In this document: in pieces, positions 38,547 through 47,622 of the stretch
Layout: every line of letters begins with the position of its first letter
Position numbering within the stretch: position 1 is the first letter of the stretch
Made by a program: the position numbers and the translations under genes
Notes under the pieces: generated by a model
Told to the model about the DNA's origin: nothing
Seen by the model: the letters and a program-made list of their open reading frames with translations, nothing else
Databases searched by the model: none
Assembly: GCF_003627965.1 (NCBI RefSeq)
Contig: NZ_RBWE01000001.1
Span: 457,195 to 521,194, forward strand
Source: Desulfofundulus salinus
GTDB taxonomy: Bacteria > Bacillota > Desulfotomaculia > Desulfotomaculales > Desulfovirgulaceae
Length of the DNA stretch: 64,000 nucleotides
Reading direction: 5' to 3'

Positions 38547-40419
38547 ATCAAGGCAGGATTTGAAGGCGCTCACAGAGCGGGCCAGGGAGGCCCTGAAAAA
38601 AGAGAAGTTGCGTATTTTAATCTGTGCCGGTACCGGTTGTGTGGCAAACGGCTCCCTGAGCGTATACGAAGCCTTCCGGGAGGAACTGGTCAAAAGAGGT
38701 TTACCTTATAAAGTAGAGCTGGTGCAAGAGGTGGAACACCCGGCAACCGCTTTAAATATCAGCGGCTGTCACGGGTTTTGCCAGATGGGCCCACTGGTGC
38801 GTTTTGAGCCGCAAGGAGTGCTCTATTTAAAGGTAAAGAAAGAGGACGTCCCGGAGATCATCGAAGAGCACATTTTGCACAACCGGCTGGTGAAAAGGTT
38901 GCTCTATTATCATCCAGTTACCGGCCAGGTGGTGGCCCGGGAAGAGGACATTCCCTTTTACCAGAATCAGGTGCGGGTGGCTCTGGAATTGTGTGGCCTG
39001 GTTAACCCGGAGGATATCAATGATTATCTGGCCCATGGCGGTTATCAGGCCCTGGAAAAAGTCCTTTTTGAAATGACTCCGGATGACGTAATTAAGGAAG
39101 TCCTGGATTCAGGGCTACGCGGCCGGGGCGGGGCCGGTTTCCCCACCGGCCGGAAGTGGGCTTTTGCCCGGTCTGCCACGGGGGACAAAAAATATGTCAT
39201 TTGTAACGGCGATGAAGGGGACCCGGGAGCCTTTATGGATCGCAGCGTGATGGAAGGTGCTCCCCACCGGGTGCTGGAAGGGATGATGATTGCCGGTTAC
39301 GCTATCGGTGCGGACGAAGGGTACATTTACGTCCGGGCCGAATACCCACTGGCGGTAAAACGGTTGAAAAAGGCCGTGGCTGATGCCGAAGCTCTTGGCT
39401 TTTTGGGCGATAACATCCTGGGCAGCGGATTCGCTTTTCGCATCCACATTAAAGAGGGTGCCGGCGCCTTTGTCTGCGGCGAGGAAACGGCTTTGATTGC
39501 CTCCATTGAAGGTCAGCGCGGTATGCCCCGTCCCCGTCCTCCTTTCCCGGCCCAGAGCGGCTTGTGGGGTTGTCCCACCATCATCAATAATGTAGAAACC
39601 CTGGTCAACGTGGCTCCCATTATCACCCGGGGAGCAGGTTGGTTCAAGCAGTACGGCACTCCCACCAGCCCCGGTACCAAAACCTTTGCCCTGGCCGGTC
39701 AGGTGGCCCATACCGGTCTGGTGGAAGTGCCCATGGGCATTACCCTGCGGGAAGTGGTTTTTAACATCGGCGGTGGGCTGCGGGAAGGCAAGAAGTTCAA
39801 GGCGGTGCAAATCGGAGGGCCTTCCGGAGGTTGCCTGACCGAAGAGCACCTGGACCTGCCCCTGGATTTTGACTCCCTGCAAAAGGTAGGGGCGATGATC
39901 GGTTCGGGCGGCATGGTGGTCATCGGGCAGGACAGCTGTATGGTCGAAGTGGCCAGGTTCTTCATGACCTTCGTTCAAAATGAGTCCTGCGGCAAATGTG
40001 TGCCCTGCCGGGAAGGGACCAGGCGGATGCTGGAGCTCTTGACCAAAATAACCCAGGGTAAGGCCACGGAGGAAGACCTGTTCCTGCTGGAGGAGCTGGC
40101 GCTGGTGGTCAAAGACGGTGCCCTGTGCGGCCTGGGCAAAACCGCTCCCAATCCCGTGCTGACCACGCTGCGCTATTTCCGTGATGAATACGAAGCCCAT
40201 GTGCGGGAGAAAAAATGTCCGGCGGGAGTCTGCAAGGCGCTGCTCAGTTACTTTATTGACCAGGAAAAATGTAGGGGCTGCGGTTTGTGTGCTAAGAACT
40301 GTCCGGTGGAAGCCATCAGCGGTGAGAAAAAACAGCCCCACACCATTGATCTGGTTAAATGCATTAAGTGCGGCACCTGCTTGGAGAAATGCAAGTTCGG
40401 CGCCGTTTACACCGCCTAA
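38539..40419 (+). CDS. hydB: NADH-dependent [FeFe] hydrogenase, beta subunit (HydB, NuoF-like)
   Basis: Flavin subunit that reacts with NAD(H) and, in bifurcating relatives, ferredoxin. 626 residues: N-terminal [2Fe-2S] thioredoxin-like domain (CAGTGC and CHGFC), NADH/FMN region with GLRGRGGAGFPTGRKW near residue 193, Nqo1-type SLBB and [4Fe-4S] CGKCVPC region, then two C-terminal ferredoxin clusters (CRGCGLCAKNCP and CIKCGTCLEKCK). The same domain set occurs in Thermotoga and Moorella HydB. Confidence 0.95.
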   Translation: MLKSRQDLKALTERAREALKKEKLRILICAGTGCVANGSLSVYEAFREELVKRGLPYKVELVQEVEHPATALNISGCHGFCQMGPLVRFEPQGVLYLKVKKEDVPEIIEEHILHNRLVKRLLYYHPVTGQVVAREEDIPFYQNQVRVALELCGLVNPEDINDYLAHGGYQALEKVLFEMTPDDVIKEVLDSGLRGRGGAGFPTGRKWAFARSATGDKKYVICNGDEGDPGAFMDRSVMEGAPHRVLEGMMIAGYAIGADEGYIYVRAEYPLAVKRLKKAVADAEALGFLGDNILGSGFAFRIHIKEGAGAFVCGEETALIASIEGQRGMPRPRPPFPAQSGLWGCPTIINNVETLVNVAPIITRGAGWFKQYGTPTSPGTKTFALAGQVAHTGLVEVPMGITLREVVFNIGGGLREGKKFKAVQIGGPSGGCLTEEHLDLPLDFDSLQKVGAMIGSGGMVVIGQDSCMVEVARFFMTFVQNESCGKCVPCREGTRRMLELLTKITQGKATEEDLFLLEELALVVKDGALCGLGKTAPNPVLTTLRYFRDEYEAHVREKKCPAGVCKALLSYFIDQEKCRGCGLCAKNCPVEAISGEKKQPHTIDLVKCIKCGTCLEKCKFGAVYTA

Positions 40420-40448
40420 TATCATGGTGAAAGGAAGTGCCAACGGGT

Positions 40449-42473
40449 ATGTCTACAGGGAAAGTTACCGTAGATGGTCATGTGGTGGAAATAAATGATG
40501 CCAGGAACATCCTGGAAGTAGTGCGCCGGGCCGGTATCAAACTGCCTACCTTTTGCTACCACTCGGAATTGAGCGTTTACGGCGCCTGCCGCATGTGCAT
40601 GGTGGAAGTGGAGGGGCGGGGGCTGGTGGCCTCCTGTTCAACTCCTCCAGCCGACGGCATGGTTATTCACACCAGCACCCCCCGCACCCGCCGGTTGCGC
40701 CGCATGATTATAGAACTGCTTCTGGCCAACCACGACCGGGAATGCACCAGCTGCGAGCGCAGCGGCAGCTGCAAACTGCAGCAACTGGCCCGGCAGATGG
40801 GGGTTACGGAGGTCCGCTTCGGTCAGCGGGATAAAAAGCTGCCGGTGGATCGTACTTCCCCGGCCCTGGTGAAGAACCCCAACAAGTGCATTCTCTGCGG
40901 CGACTGCGTGCGCATGTGCAAGGAGGTGCAGGGCCTGGGGATCTGGGACTTTGCCTTCCGGGGCGCTAAAACCCAGGTGACCACTGCTTTTGGCCTGCCC
41001 CTGGCGGAGGTGGCTTGCGTCAACTGCGGTCAGTGCGTGGCCGTCTGTCCTACCGGTGCCCTGACAGTGAAATCGGAAGTGGACAAGGTTTGGGAAGCAA
41101 TCCAGGATCCCGGCAAAGTGGTGGTGGTGCAGGTGGCTCCGGCGGTCCGGGTGGCCATCGGTGAGGAGTTTGGCCTTTTGCCGGGCGAAAAGGCTACCGG
41201 CCAAATTGTGGCGGCGTTGAGAAAACTGGGCTTCGACCGGGTTTTTGACACTCTGTTTACTGCCGATATGACCACCATCGAGGAAGGCATGGAGCTGCTG
41301 GGCCGGCTGCAAAACGGCGGCAAGTTGCCCCTGTTCACCTCCTGCTGCCCGGCCTGGGTGAAATATACCGAACAGTTCCACGCCGACCTCCTGGATAATT
41401 TGTCTACCTGCCGGTCTCCCCAGCAAATGTTCGGTTCGCTGGTGAAGAAATATTACGCCCGGGAGATTGGTAAGAATCCGGCGGAAGTTGTCTGCGTGTC
41501 GGTAATGCCCTGTACGGGTAAGAAATTTGAAGCCAGACGGCCCGAATTTACCACCGGGGGCGTGCCCGATGTTGATTTCGTCCTCACTACCGTGGAACTG
41601 GCTCAGATGATTAAAGAAGCGGGAATTGTCTTTAACGAACTGGAGCCGGAAGTGTTTGACAATCCCCTGGGGATGGGTTCCGGCGCGGCAGTGATCTACG
41701 GTGCCTCGGGTGGAGTGATGGAATCGGTGGTGCGCTTCATTTCGGCCCATCTGTCTCCTGGTGATGTGAGCCGGGTGGATTTTTACCCGGTCCGGGGCAT
41801 GCTGGGAATTAAGGAAGCCGAATTTACCATTGGTGGGCAAACCCTCAGGCTGGCGGTGGTAAACGGCCTGGCTAATGCGGAGAAGCTCATCAACCGCATC
41901 AAGTCGGGAGAAGCCTTCTACCACGCCGTGGAAGTAATGGCCTGTCCCGGTGGATGCCTGGGCGGTGGCGGTCAGCCTTATCCCAACAGCACCGCTTCAC
42001 GGCTGGGGCGCATGAAGGGCCTTTACGCCCTGGACCGGGCGGAACAGCTGCACAGGCCCCAGGACAACATTTTTGTCACCAGAGCACTGGAACGGTGGTT
42101 TGGCGGTCCGGCCAACGCAAATACCCATCAGGCCCTGCATACCCGCTATTATCCGCGGCGGCGCATCAGCGGTAAGCCTGTGGAAGTGAACGGCCGCCGG
42201 GAAGAACATCCGGTGGAAGTGTCGGTCTGCGTCGGTACCAACTGCTATCTGAAAGGTTCCTACGATATTCTGAACAAATTCGTGGAACTGGCCCGGCAGA
42301 TGGGCATCGCTGATTACGTGCAGCTGAAGGGAACCTTCTGCCTGGAGCACTGCGACCGGGGAGTGAGCATTAAGGTCAACGACGAAATCATTACCAACGT
42401 AACCCTGGATAACGCCGAAGAAGTCTTCAGGACTAAGATTGCCATCAAGGCCGAGCCGCCCTGGGTGGTTTAA
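40449..42473 (+). CDS. hydA: [FeFe] hydrogenase alpha subunit (HydA) with C-terminal [2Fe-2S] domain
   Basis: Catalytic subunit. 674 residues: N-terminal [2Fe-2S] domain (FCYHSELSVYGACRMC), His-Cys [4Fe-4S] (HDRECTSCERSGSC), two [4Fe-4S] motifs (CILCGDCVRMC and CVNCGQCVAVC). The H-cluster motifs follow: L1 TSCCPAW (about 297), L2 MPCTGKKFE (about 352) and L3 EVMACPGGCLGGGGQP (about 495). A C-terminal thioredoxin-like extension carries CVGTNC and CLEHC. All catalytic Cys are present. GTG 40437 is an alternative start. The trimeric set suggests electron-bifurcating or NAD(P)-linked H2 metabolism; bifurcation itself is inference. Confidence 0.95.
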   Translation: MSTGKVTVDGHVVEINDARNILEVVRRAGIKLPTFCYHSELSVYGACRMCMVEVEGRGLVASCSTPPADGMVIHTSTPRTRRLRRMIIELLLANHDRECTSCERSGSCKLQQLARQMGVTEVRFGQRDKKLPVDRTSPALVKNPNKCILCGDCVRMCKEVQGLGIWDFAFRGAKTQVTTAFGLPLAEVACVNCGQCVAVCPTGALTVKSEVDKVWEAIQDPGKVVVVQVAPAVRVAIGEEFGLLPGEKATGQIVAALRKLGFDRVFDTLFTADMTTIEEGMELLGRLQNGGKLPLFTSCCPAWVKYTEQFHADLLDNLSTCRSPQQMFGSLVKKYYAREIGKNPAEVVCVSVMPCTGKKFEARRPEFTTGGVPDVDFVLTTVELAQMIKEAGIVFNELEPEVFDNPLGMGSGAAVIYGASGGVMESVVRFISAHLSPGDVSRVDFYPVRGMLGIKEAEFTIGGQTLRLAVVNGLANAEKLINRIKSGEAFYHAVEVMACPGGCLGGGGQPYPNSTASRLGRMKGLYALDRAEQLHRPQDNIFVTRALERWFGGPANANTHQALHTRYYPRRRISGKPVEVNGRREEHPVEVSVCVGTNCYLKGSYDILNKFVELARQMGIADYVQLKGTFCLEHCDRGVSIKVNDEIITNVTLDNAEEVFRTKIAIKAEPPWVV

Positions 42474-42485
42474 GGAAGGGCGGTG

Positions 42486-42521
42486 CGACAAGGGACGGGG
42501 CAGGAACCCCGTCCCTTGTCG
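42486..42521 (+). terminator. Strong 15-bp perfect hairpin after hydA
   Basis: CGACAAGGGACGGGG (42486-42500) and CCCCGTCCCTTGTCG (42507-42521), loop CAGGAA. No T-run follows, so it may be an RNA-stability element or atypical terminator rather than a standard one. Confidence 0.6.
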
Positions 42522-42540
42522 TAGAATTGACTTCAAACAC

Positions 42541-42855
42541 GTAAATGTTCAGTAAAAACCGCTCTGTTAACTCCAAAGGCACGGCGTTGTCTAAAGCGAA
42601 CGATTTTGCGGAGCGCCGGTAACAGCACCCGGTGAAGCGAGGCTGCCGGCTCGGCTCTCGAGGACGCAAGATGGACTGCCCGGAAGAAGACTTTTATGAC
42701 ATGTTTATTTCAACAGGTAACAACGAAGAGTGACTGGTAGCGGGCAATCCGCAGAGAGCCAGAGCCGGCCCGAAGCGAGCCGTGGTGCTGTCGGCGCGGA
42801 GCATATGAGTGAGCGGGACAACGCCGTGCCTTAATCGGGTTGACTGAACATTTAC
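42541..42855. mobile_element. 315-bp MITE-like inverted-repeat element with 8-bp target duplication
   Basis: Ends GTAAATGTTCAGT (42541-42553) and ACTGAACATTTAC (42843-42855) are perfect 13-bp inverted repeats. The arms stay similar for about 120 bp, e.g. AAGGCACGGCGTTGTC near 42576 and its complement near 42820. TCAAACAC flanks both sides (42533-42540 and 42856-42863), a likely target duplication. No credible gene inside: it is a non-autonomous element. It sits between hydA and the sensory hydrogenase gene. Confidence 0.8.
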
Positions 42856-42891
42856 TCAAACACGTTTTCACGGTACGAGGGGGCACTTTTA

Positions 42892-44619
42892 GTGGGTGAA
42901 CAGGCATCCTTTCCCATCACCACCGTGGCCGACCGCTGCCGGGACTGTTACCGCTGCATCCGTTCCTGCCCGGTGAAAGCCATTCGTATCGAAGCGGAAA
43001 ACGACAAATTGCGTGCCCGCATTGTGGAAGACCTTTGCGTCCTTTGCGGCCGGTGTGTTTTAACCTGCCCCCAGGGAGCAAAAAAGGTTACCTCGCGCCT
43101 GGAGCGGGTGAAGGAGTTGCTTGCCTGCGGCGGCCCGGTGGTGGCCAGCGTGGCCCCTTCCTTTGCGGCCATGCTGCCCCCCGGGTATGCCCTGGCCCTG
43201 CCCGCTATGCTCAAAGCCCTGGGATTTGCCCTGGTGCAGGAAACTTCCTGGGGGGCGGAACTGGTCTGCCGGGCGCAAAAGCAATTGCCCAGAGACACAT
43301 CGTACGTTTCCACTGCCTGCCCGGTGGTGGTGAACCTGGTGGAAAAATACTACCCGGAGTTAATTTCCAGGCTTGATCCCCTGGTGTCCCCCATGGTGGC
43401 CCACGGGCGGTGGATCAAACAAAACCACCCGCAGAGCAGGGTGGTCTTCATCGGACCCTGTATCGCCAAAAAAGAAGAAGCCAGGCAATTTCCCGATGCT
43501 GTTGATGAGGTGCTGGGATTTGATGAACTCTGGCAGTGGTTCAAGGAGGAAGGGCTTTCCCCCGACCGATTTTCCCCGGCGGAATTTGATCCCCCCCATC
43601 CCCATAAGGCCGTTCTATTTCCCGTGGAAGGCGGCCAGCTGCACACCTTGTCCATGAGCACCGATATGCTGGATACCCGGGTGGTGGCCATCTCGGGGCT
43701 GGTCAACTGCATTGATTTCCTTTCCCAGCTGCAGCGGGGGCAGATTGAAAACCCTCCGGCCTTTATGGAATTGCTGGCCTGCAGCGGCGGGTGTATTGCC
43801 GGCCCCCTCATGGAGACTGCCGGGGATATCTTCGTGCGCCGCCAGAGGGTTATTGAATACTTCCGGGCCAGGTCCTCCGCGGCTCCCCTCAAGGAGGACG
43901 AAGAGACCCAGCCCCTGCCCTTAAACATGCTCCGGAGGCGCTACCGGGAACGCAAGATTTACCGGCCCGAACCGCCGGCGGAAGCCATCAAGCAAATACT
44001 GGCCCAAACGGGCAAGTACACTCCCGAAGACGAATTGAACTGCGGTGCCTGCGGCTACAACTCCTGCCGGGAAAAGGCTGCGGCGGTGTACTGGGGGATG
44101 GCCGAGGTGCAGATGTGCATCCCCTACATGCGCCGCCGGGCGGAATCCATGTCCAACCTGGTGATCAATGCCATGCCCAACGGCTGTATTATTGTGAACC
44201 GGCACCTGGAGATCCTGGAGGCAAACCCGGCGGCCCGGGAGATGTTTGGCTGGCAGGGGAAAGAAATTACCGGGCGGAAGCTGGATCAACTGCTCGATGC
44301 CACCAACTTCCGCCGGGTGCTGGCCACCGGGGAACCCTTGAACGTTTTGCATACCTATGACGAACACGACCGGATCATCCGGGAAGTAATCTTTCCCCTG
44401 GAAAAAGGGGAGGTTGTGGTAGGCATCCTGGTGGACATCACCCACGAGAAGCGCCAGCAGGAAGAGTTAAGGCAAATGAAGACCCAGACCATCAAGCGGG
44501 CCCAGGAGGTCATTAACAAGCAGATGAAGGTGGCCCAGGAAATTGCCGGCCTGCTGGGGGAAACCACGGCGGAGACCAAGGTTTTGCTCAGCCAGTTAAT
44601 TCGCCTGATGCAGGAGTAG
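42892..44619 (+). CDS. Sensory [FeFe]-hydrogenase-like protein with PAS domain (HydS)
   Basis: 575 residues, likely a signalling relative of HydA. Two ferredoxin motifs open it (CRDCYRCIRSCP and CVLCGRCVLTCP). A H-cluster domain follows with altered motifs: L1 is STACPVVV (about 140, Cys lost beside the conserved one), L2 GPCIAKKEE (about 188), L3 ELLACSGGCIAGP (about 291). Next are a [4Fe-4S] motif CGACGYNSC (about 384), a PAS domain (about 420-520) and a C-terminal coiled coil. Such group C-type hydrogenases are thought to sense H2 or redox state. GTG start after GAGGGGG. A SpoIIE-like phosphatase gene follows. Confidence 0.9.
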   Translation: MGEQASFPITTVADRCRDCYRCIRSCPVKAIRIEAENDKLRARIVEDLCVLCGRCVLTCPQGAKKVTSRLERVKELLACGGPVVASVAPSFAAMLPPGYALALPAMLKALGFALVQETSWGAELVCRAQKQLPRDTSYVSTACPVVVNLVEKYYPELISRLDPLVSPMVAHGRWIKQNHPQSRVVFIGPCIAKKEEARQFPDAVDEVLGFDELWQWFKEEGLSPDRFSPAEFDPPHPHKAVLFPVEGGQLHTLSMSTDMLDTRVVAISGLVNCIDFLSQLQRGQIENPPAFMELLACSGGCIAGPLMETAGDIFVRRQRVIEYFRARSSAAPLKEDEETQPLPLNMLRRRYRERKIYRPEPPAEAIKQILAQTGKYTPEDELNCGACGYNSCREKAAAVYWGMAEVQMCIPYMRRRAESMSNLVINAMPNGCIIVNRHLEILEANPAAREMFGWQGKEITGRKLDQLLDATNFRRVLATGEPLNVLHTYDEHDRIIREVIFPLEKGEVVVGILVDITHEKRQQEELRQMKTQTIKRAQEVINKQMKVAQEIAGLLGETTAETKVLLSQLIRLMQE

Positions 44620-44692
44620 TGGCTGGAGATAAGGGGGGTGAGCCGCTCTTTTCCCTCGAATAAAATCGGGGGTACTCCAGCGGCGAGTTTAC

Positions 44693-45823
44693 ATGAAAAT
44701 TTCCCTTGACATTGGATGGGCTCAGCTAAATAAGGCCGGGGAAGAGCTCTGCGGCGACAGCATCGAGGTGGTTCGAAGCCGCTCTTCCACCATCGTGGTC
44801 CTCTCCGACGGTCTGGGCAGCGGGGTGAAGGCCAACATCCTCTCCTCTCTGACCACCAAAACTGCCGCCACCATGCTGCGCATGGGCGGGGAAATCGAGG
44901 AAGTCATCGAAACCCTGGTGCAGACCCTGCCCACCTGCAGGGTGCGCAAGCTGGCCTACAGCACCTTCTCCATCCTGCAGGTTATGGCCGGCGGCCGGGC
45001 TTACCTGGTGGAATACGACAACCCCAGGGCCTTCCTGGGTCACGGGGACCGGTTGAGGGAGATCAGCCGTATCCGGCGGGTGATCAATGACAAAGAGATT
45101 GCGGAAGCTTTTTTCGATTTCCGGGAAGGGGACTGGCTGGTGCTGATCAGCGACGGGGTGGTGCACGCGGGTATTGGCGGCGTTCTTAACCGGGGCTGGG
45201 GCTGGGAAGGGGTGCGCAACTTTCTCCTGGAGCTTGCCGCCAAAAGCCTGGATGCAGCAGCCTGGGCCAGGGAACTAATCCAGCGGTGCCACCAGCTTTA
45301 TGCCGCCCGGCCGGGTGACGATACCAGCGTGGTGGTAGTGAAAGCCCTCGCCCCCCGTAAGGTGACGGTAATGATCGGGCCCCCCATGGACAGGTCCGCC
45401 GATGCCCTGGTGGTGGAAAAACTGGTGCGCTCGCCCGGGGTGAAGGTGGTCTGCGGGGGTAGCACGGCCAGCATTGTGGCGCGCGTTCTGGGCAGGGAAA
45501 TAGAGGTGGACCTTTCCACCCGCAGCGACCGGGTGCCGCCGGTAGGCATCATTACCGGCATTGACCTGGTTACCGAAGGTACCCTGACCGTGCTTTACGC
45601 CCTGGAACACCTGCGCCAGGGTGTGCCCTTCGAAGATTTGCAGAAGGCCCGGGACGGCGCCAGCCGGCTGGCGGCCACCCTGCTCGGGGCCGATGTTATT
45701 CATTTTATTGTGGGGCTGGCCGTCAACCCGGTCGGGGATTGCGCTTACAAACACCGGACCATCGAACAATTAATCCGTTTGCTCAGGAAAAAGGGGAAGG
45801 AAGTCACAGCGGAATACCATTAA
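44693..45823 (+). CDS. SpoIIE-type PP2C phosphatase with extra C-terminal domain
   Basis: 376 residues. The PP2C/SpoIIE metal-binding motifs are LSDGLGSGVKAN (about 38-49), LISDGVVHAG and PGDDTSVVVVKA (about 204-215). After them lies a conserved-looking domain of about 155 residues beginning KVTVMIGPPMDRSADALVVE; its function is not recognised. The 73-bp gap to the sensory hydrogenase suggests one operon and a signalling chain: H2/redox input, then protein dephosphorylation. Partner kinase or target is not visible here. Confidence 0.88.
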   Translation: MKISLDIGWAQLNKAGEELCGDSIEVVRSRSSTIVVLSDGLGSGVKANILSSLTTKTAATMLRMGGEIEEVIETLVQTLPTCRVRKLAYSTFSILQVMAGGRAYLVEYDNPRAFLGHGDRLREISRIRRVINDKEIAEAFFDFREGDWLVLISDGVVHAGIGGVLNRGWGWEGVRNFLLELAAKSLDAAAWARELIQRCHQLYAARPGDDTSVVVVKALAPRKVTVMIGPPMDRSADALVVEKLVRSPGVKVVCGGSTASIVARVLGREIEVDLSTRSDRVPPVGIITGIDLVTEGTLTVLYALEHLRQGVPFEDLQKARDGASRLAATLLGADVIHFIVGLAVNPVGDCAYKHRTIEQLIRLLRKKGKEVTAEYH

Positions 45824-45888
45824 GAGGTGGAAAATAAGCTTTCGCCAGGTTTGTCATTTTAAGATACAGAAGCTGGAGGATTTTCATG

Positions 45889-45925
45889 GAGCACACATCG
45901 TAAGAATGTGTGCTCTTAGATTTTA
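45889..45925 (+). terminator. Terminator after the phosphatase gene
   Basis: GAGCACACAT (45889-45898) and ATGTGTGCTC (45906-45915) form a 10-bp perfect stem; tail TTAGATTTT. Confidence 0.8.
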
Positions 45926-46079
45926 ACGGAAGATATTTAACTCAGTGGACCTGAATGGCCATTCTTGCCCCGTTTGCTTATAAATATTGCCTTATAAGGG
46001 TTATTATTAACCGGTATTTCCCTTATTACCCTTTCCAGTGGTAAACTTTAAAAAAAACGACAAGGGGAGATGGTCGTAA

Positions 46080-47102
46080 GTGAGGGTTGAAATTCTTCAG
46101 CGCAAAGCTTTTTTTCACGGTGGAATTCAAGGGCTTATTTTAACCATAGTAGTGGGGATTCTTGCTCATAATATTGCCACACTACCTTTTTTTTCTGTAT
46201 CCGGACCTATGGTTATTGCAATTTTAATTGGTATCTGCTGGCGGGGCGTTATGGGGATACATAAACAAGCTAATGTAGGAATAAATTTCGCCAGTAAGAG
46301 ACTTTTGCGTTATGGTATCATTTTGATGGGTGTTCGACTCAACCTCGATGCCATAGTTGCTACAGGTCCCAAAATTATTCTTCTCGATGCTGCGGTTATT
46401 TTATCGGCCATTGTTATTATTTGTTTTCTGGGACGATTATTTGCGGTAGAGGAACGAGTGGCTTTACTAACAGCGGTAGGAACAGGTGTTTGTGGAGCTG
46501 CTGCTGTAGCTGCCGTTGCGCCAACGGTTAAGGCCAGCCAGGATGAGACAGTCGTATCAGTGGCAAGTGTTGCCGTTTTAGGGACCATTGGTAGTGTTTT
46601 ATATCTCTTATTACAGCCGTTTTGGGGTCTTGATGCAAGTTCTTACGGCGTTTTTGCAGGAGCAACCTTACATGAAATAGCACACGTGATAGCTGCAACC
46701 CAGTCGGCAGGAAGCTCTGCGGCTAACATGGCCCTTTTAACCAAACTCGGCCGGGTGGCCCTGCTGGTTCCCGTTATCCTGGGAATCAGCCTCTGGTTTA
46801 ATTTGAAAAATGGGGAGAAAGAACAAATTAGCGGGTGGCGTAGCTTATCATTTCCCTGGTTTCTTCTGGGTTTTCTCGGGATGAGTTGCCTTAGAACCAC
46901 TGGTTTAATAGCAGATGAGCTTGCTTCTTTAATCCTGCAAATTAGCAATCTTTTTTTGATTATGGCCATGGCGGGTATGGGACTTAACGTTGATATTGTA
47001 ATGTTCAAACGTATGGGCTTAAAATCATTTTTCGTCGGTTTGCTCGGATCCCTGGTCATTTCGATTGCTGGATTTGCTGCTGTTCGCATTGTTCATTTTT
47101 AG
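46080..47102 (+). CDS. yeiH: YeiH/UPF0324-family membrane protein (putative sulfate exporter family)
   Basis: 340 residues with about ten hydrophobic helices and the family's conserved GATLHEIAHVIAATQSAG and TAVGTGVCGAAAVAAVAP motifs. In databases the family is named putative sulfate exporter; transport is not proven. GTG 46080 follows AAGGGGAG. Codon use is clearly more AT-rich than in the flanking hydrogenase and formate genes. Next come usp and a LysR gene, the latter resembling the yeiH-yeiE pairing of E. coli. Confidence 0.85.
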   Translation: MRVEILQRKAFFHGGIQGLILTIVVGILAHNIATLPFFSVSGPMVIAILIGICWRGVMGIHKQANVGINFASKRLLRYGIILMGVRLNLDAIVATGPKIILLDAAVILSAIVIICFLGRLFAVEERVALLTAVGTGVCGAAAVAAVAPTVKASQDETVVSVASVAVLGTIGSVLYLLLQPFWGLDASSYGVFAGATLHEIAHVIAATQSAGSSAANMALLTKLGRVALLVPVILGISLWFNLKNGEKEQISGWRSLSFPWFLLGFLGMSCLRTTGLIADELASLILQISNLFLIMAMAGMGLNVDIVMFKRMGLKSFFVGLLGSLVISIAGFAAVRIVHF

Positions 47103-47119
47103 GCTTTGGAGGTGTTAAA

Positions 47120-47614
47120 ATGGTTAGCGGGCTGGCCGAGCAACTTTTAAGAGGATATCAACTGGAAGTAGCAAGTATTTCCATTAACAGGATTATTCTA
47201 GCGGTGGATGGTTCGGCTCCGGCTGTTGAAGCAACTAAATATGCCGTAGTTTTAGCCAGGTGTCACGGTGCAAAAATAACTGCAGTGTTTGTAGACTCCG
47301 ACGGTGAAGAGGCCGTTGTTCCAGAAGATCAGTGGGAATACCTGGCAAAAAAGAGTAAAAGGATCCGTTATGGGCTGGCTGGCCTGGAGCTTGTTCAGAG
47401 GTACGGTAAGGCATACTGTTTAGATGTTAAGCAGCTTCTTTTAAGGGGCAATCCTGTTAAACAGATTGTAGATACTGCTGAAAAAGAAGAGGCCGACTTA
47501 ATTGTTGTGGGGGATACCGGCTTAACGGGAATTAAAAGAATAGCATTGGGGAGCGTTGCAGAAGCAGTGGTTGAAGCATCAGAAATCCCCGTTCTGGTTG
47601 TTAAGGGTAGGTAG
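47120..47614 (+). CDS. Universal stress protein (UspA family)
   Basis: 164 residues. About 20 extra N-terminal residues precede the Usp fold (RIILAVDGSAPAVEATKYAV). The ATP-binding signature G-x2-G-x9-GS is present as GDTGLTGIKRIALGS near residues 132-146, so it is likely the nucleotide-binding kind. ATG 47120 after TTGGAGG. Part of the AT-richer cassette. Confidence 0.88.
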   Translation: MVSGLAEQLLRGYQLEVASISINRIILAVDGSAPAVEATKYAVVLARCHGAKITAVFVDSDGEEAVVPEDQWEYLAKKSKRIRYGLAGLELVQRYGKAYCLDVKQLLLRGNPVKQIVDTAEKEEADLIVVGDTGLTGIKRIALGSVAEAVVEASEIPVLVVKGR

Positions 47615-47622
47615 CGATCGCC

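Noticed and set aside
39115-41924. Long reverse frames over hydB and hydA (442 and 428 codons)
   Set aside because: Forward genes have complete conserved motifs; the reverse readings are His/Gly-rich shadows.
42541-42907. Small reverse frames inside the 315-bp element
   Set aside because: They lie in inverted-repeat DNA without ribosome sites or homology, so no transposase is encoded.
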